Shown here in pieces: positions 6,996 to 7,822 of a DNA stretch of 7,822 nucleotides (its first letter is position 1; each line of letters begins with the position of its first letter). Origin of the DNA: Clostridia bacterium (GTDB lineage: Bacteria > Bacillota > Clostridia > DUPQ01); contig JAUVJE010000116.1 of NCBI GenBank assembly GCA_030592355.1, positions 1 through 7,822 of the forward strand, given 5' to 3'. The notes under the pieces were generated by a model. The model was not told the DNA's origin. It did not search any database and saw nothing but the letters and a program-made list of their open reading frames with translations. Made by a program: the position numbers and the translations under genes.

Positions 6996-7547
6996 TTAAG
7001 ATGCCTGGTTGAGGAATGCTTCCATGATTGTTTCAGAATTTTCATCCATTACCAGAGCAATGGTATGTCCGATGCTGTTGACAAGAACGTCTTCGTCTTC
7101 AACGCCTACGCATATCCATTTGCGCCCGTCTGCGTTTGATTTTATAAGATTAACGACGGTTTCCACATCGGTTCCCTCTTCCACTCTCAGGACTACGATA
7201 GAATGGGGCATTACACCAATCATTGGCTCAGCTGCCAGGGCTTCTGTAAACTCAACTTCATCAGTCCCAAGGAAATAAGTTGCATTATCTGCTGTGATTT
7301 CCTGCATTACCATGTGTTCGGTGATTTCCGAATCCATTACTTCATGCATCTTTTTAATGATGTCTTCCAAAGAGTCGGTGAGTTCCGGTATCGGTGTGGG
7401 GGTAGGTTCCGGGGTGGGTGTTGGAGTCGGAGTTGCCGTAGGCGCCGGACTGTTTGTAGGGGGATTGGTTTCTCCTGCGTCTTTACCGCATGCTGCAAAG
7501 GTTAATGCCATTAGTACCACCATGATTAAAATAGTTGTTTTTTTCAT
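6996..7547 (-). CDS. small lipoprotein with Pro/Thr linker, possibly DUF4358
   Basis: The 183-residue protein starts with a Lys-containing hydrophobic signal and a lipobox-like TFAAC, with Cys20 as the lipidation site; Phe at -3 is slightly unusual. A Pro/Thr-rich linker of TP repeats (29-54) would hold the C-terminal domain away from the membrane. The rest (about 57-183) is acidic, with an EPMIGVMPHSIVVLRVEEG block (107-125) and a final hydrophobic strand, HTIALVMDE. This pattern resembles the DUF4358 lipoproteins often found beside MBOAT and DHHW genes in Clostridia, but I cannot run a profile search, so that is an inference from memory. AGGAG at 7554-7558 supports the ATG. It is the first gene of the operon, 21 bp before the MBOAT gene. 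Its function is unknown; an accessory role in extracytoplasmic O-acetylation fits the location. Confidence 0.75.
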   Translation of the reverse strand: MKKTTILIMVVLMALTFAACGKDAGETNPPTNSPAPTATPTPTPTPEPTPTPIPELTDSLEDIIKKMHEVMDSEITEHMVMQEITADNATYFLGTDEVEFTEALAAEPMIGVMPHSIVVLRVEEGTDVETVVNLIKSNADGRKWICVGVEDEDVLVNSIGHTIALVMDENSETIMEAFLNQAS

Positions 7548-7580
7548 TATTTTCTCCTAAATTTTTTTTGTTAACCGAGG

Positions 7581-7609
7581 ATTATACGGATTTCCTATAA
7601 ATTTGTTCC
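7581..7609 (-). promoter_or_regulatory. candidate ECF-type / sigma-A promoter of the acetylation operon
   Basis: On the minus strand GGAAC (7609-7605), 16 bases, then CGTATAAT (7588-7581) fit the AAC...CGTA layout of ECF sigma factor promoters. The same -10 contains a perfect TATAAT, with a poor sigma-A -35 (GGAACA) 17 bp upstream. Transcription would start near 7575, giving a leader under 30 nt before the lipoprotein ATG at 7547. Which sigma factor is used cannot be decided from sequence. Confidence 0.5.
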
Positions 7610-7666
7610 GTTTTTTTGAATTTTCCCGGAGTATTTAAAATATTCAAATGTTATGTTAAAAAATTG

Positions 7667-7695
7667 TAGACAATAAACCGGGGATATTGTACAAT
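7667..7695 (+). promoter_or_regulatory. sigma-A promoter of the tRNA-Pro gene
   Basis: TAGACA (7667-7672) and TACAAT (7690-7695) are separated by exactly 17 bp. Each matches the sigma-A consensus at five of six positions. Initiation near 7701-7703 would be about 10 bases before the mature tRNA 5' end. Confidence 0.75.
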
Positions 7696-7711
7696 TTAAA
7701 ACGCACGGCCA

Positions 7712-7788
7712 CGGGATGTAGCGCAGTTTGGTAGCGCACCTGGTTTGGGACCAGGGGGTCGCAGGTTCGAATCCTGTCATCCCGACCA
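7712..7788 (+). tRNA. tRNA-Pro (anticodon UGG)
   Basis: This 77-nt gene folds into a full cloverleaf. The acceptor stem is CGGGATG (7712-7718) with CATCCCG (7778-7784). The D stem is GCGC/GCGC, and the anticodon stem CCTGG/CCAGG has loop TTTGGGA with anticodon TGG at 7746-7748. The T arm is GCAGG-TTCGAAT-CCTGT, where the outermost G-T is a wobble pair. The discriminator is A at 7785 and CCA is encoded at 7786-7788. UGG reads CCA and, with wobble or modification, other proline codons. The gene has its own promoter and terminator and points away from the lipoprotein operon. Confidence 0.97.
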
Positions 7789-7822
7789 TAATAAAAAGTC
7801 ATCATCAGATGGCTTTTTATTA
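7789..7822 (+). terminator. intrinsic terminator of the tRNA-Pro unit
   Basis: TAATAAAAAGTCATC (7789-7803), loop ATCA, and GATGGCTTTTTATTA (7808-7822) form a 15-bp stem with a single G-U pair. It starts directly after the encoded CCA and its right arm carries the T5 run, so tRNA-Pro is very probably transcribed alone. The window ends exactly at the end of the stem. Confidence 0.88.

Noticed and set aside
7386..7463. Pro/Thr codon run as a DNA tandem repeat
   Set aside because: The codons vary too much for a true tandem DNA repeat. It is best described as a low-complexity protein linker.
7203..7560. Two plus-strand ORFs, rich in Gly and Val or Gly, Arg and Cys, over the lipoprotein gene
   Set aside because: Their unusual composition is the complement of the Pro/Thr-rich linker codons on the minus strand. 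There is no independent evidence of coding.
7712..7788. tRNA-Pro as an integration site for a mobile element
   Set aside because: There is no integrase and no repeated copy of the tRNA 3' end in the window, and the gene is followed directly by its own terminator.
7595..7789. A 64-codon minus-strand ORF starting MVGMTGFEPATPWSQTRCAT
   Set aside because: It is the reverse complement of the tRNA-Pro gene and its promoter. This GFEPAT...SQTR peptide is a well-known false annotation that arises antisense to tRNA genes.

Overview
The window looks like chromosomal DNA from a low-to-mid GC, Gram-positive, Clostridia-type Firmicute. The evidence is AT-rich intergenic DNA, strong AGGAGG-type ribosome binding sites, a lipoprotein with a Pro/Thr-rich linker, a YdjI/YdjG-like gene pair and an MBOAT-DHHW envelope cassette. 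I cannot name the genus from the sequence alone. No insertion sequence, CRISPR array or phage gene is visible.

Layout from left to right. Positions 1-166 are an AT-rich leader with one possible 22-codon ORF, followed by galU (+), the UDP-glucose pyrophosphorylase. A ttcA-type PP-loop tRNA thiolase (-) converges on galU with an 11-bp gap. A roughly 300-bp divergent intergenic region, with inverted repeats and a repeated TTGTGCA-type motif, separates ttcA from a two-gene + strand unit. That unit encodes an SPFH-domain protein with three C-terminal zinc ribbons (YdjI-like), then a double-zinc-ribbon protein with a C-terminal membrane segment (YdjG-like). Two hairpins at 4421-4484 lie in the convergent gap after it.

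The right half is a - strand operon read from about 7575 down to 4483. Its order is a small Pro/Thr-linker lipoprotein, an MBOAT-family membrane O-acyltransferase (AlgI/DltB/PatA type), and a membrane-anchored SGNH/AlgJ-AlgX-like DHHW-family protein. The last two genes are 2 bp apart. By family knowledge the MBOAT moves acetyl groups across the membrane and the SGNH partner transfers them to an extracytoplasmic polysaccharide. The lipoprotein is a plausible accessory with unknown function. A promoter-like element upstream fits both an ECF sigma pattern (GGAAC-N16-CGTA) and a sigma-A -10 (TATAAT), which suggests possible envelope-stress control. The window ends with an independent tRNA-Pro(UGG) unit that has its own promoter and terminator.

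Most of the window concerns the cell envelope: a UDP-glucose supply for glycans, a membrane-stress SPFH module and a glycan O-acetylation cassette. Nothing here is clearly a wholly new system. The points most worth following up are the lipoprotein as a third component of the acetylation cassette, the ECF-like promoter, and the reduced YdjI/YdjG pair without YdjH or PspA beside it.
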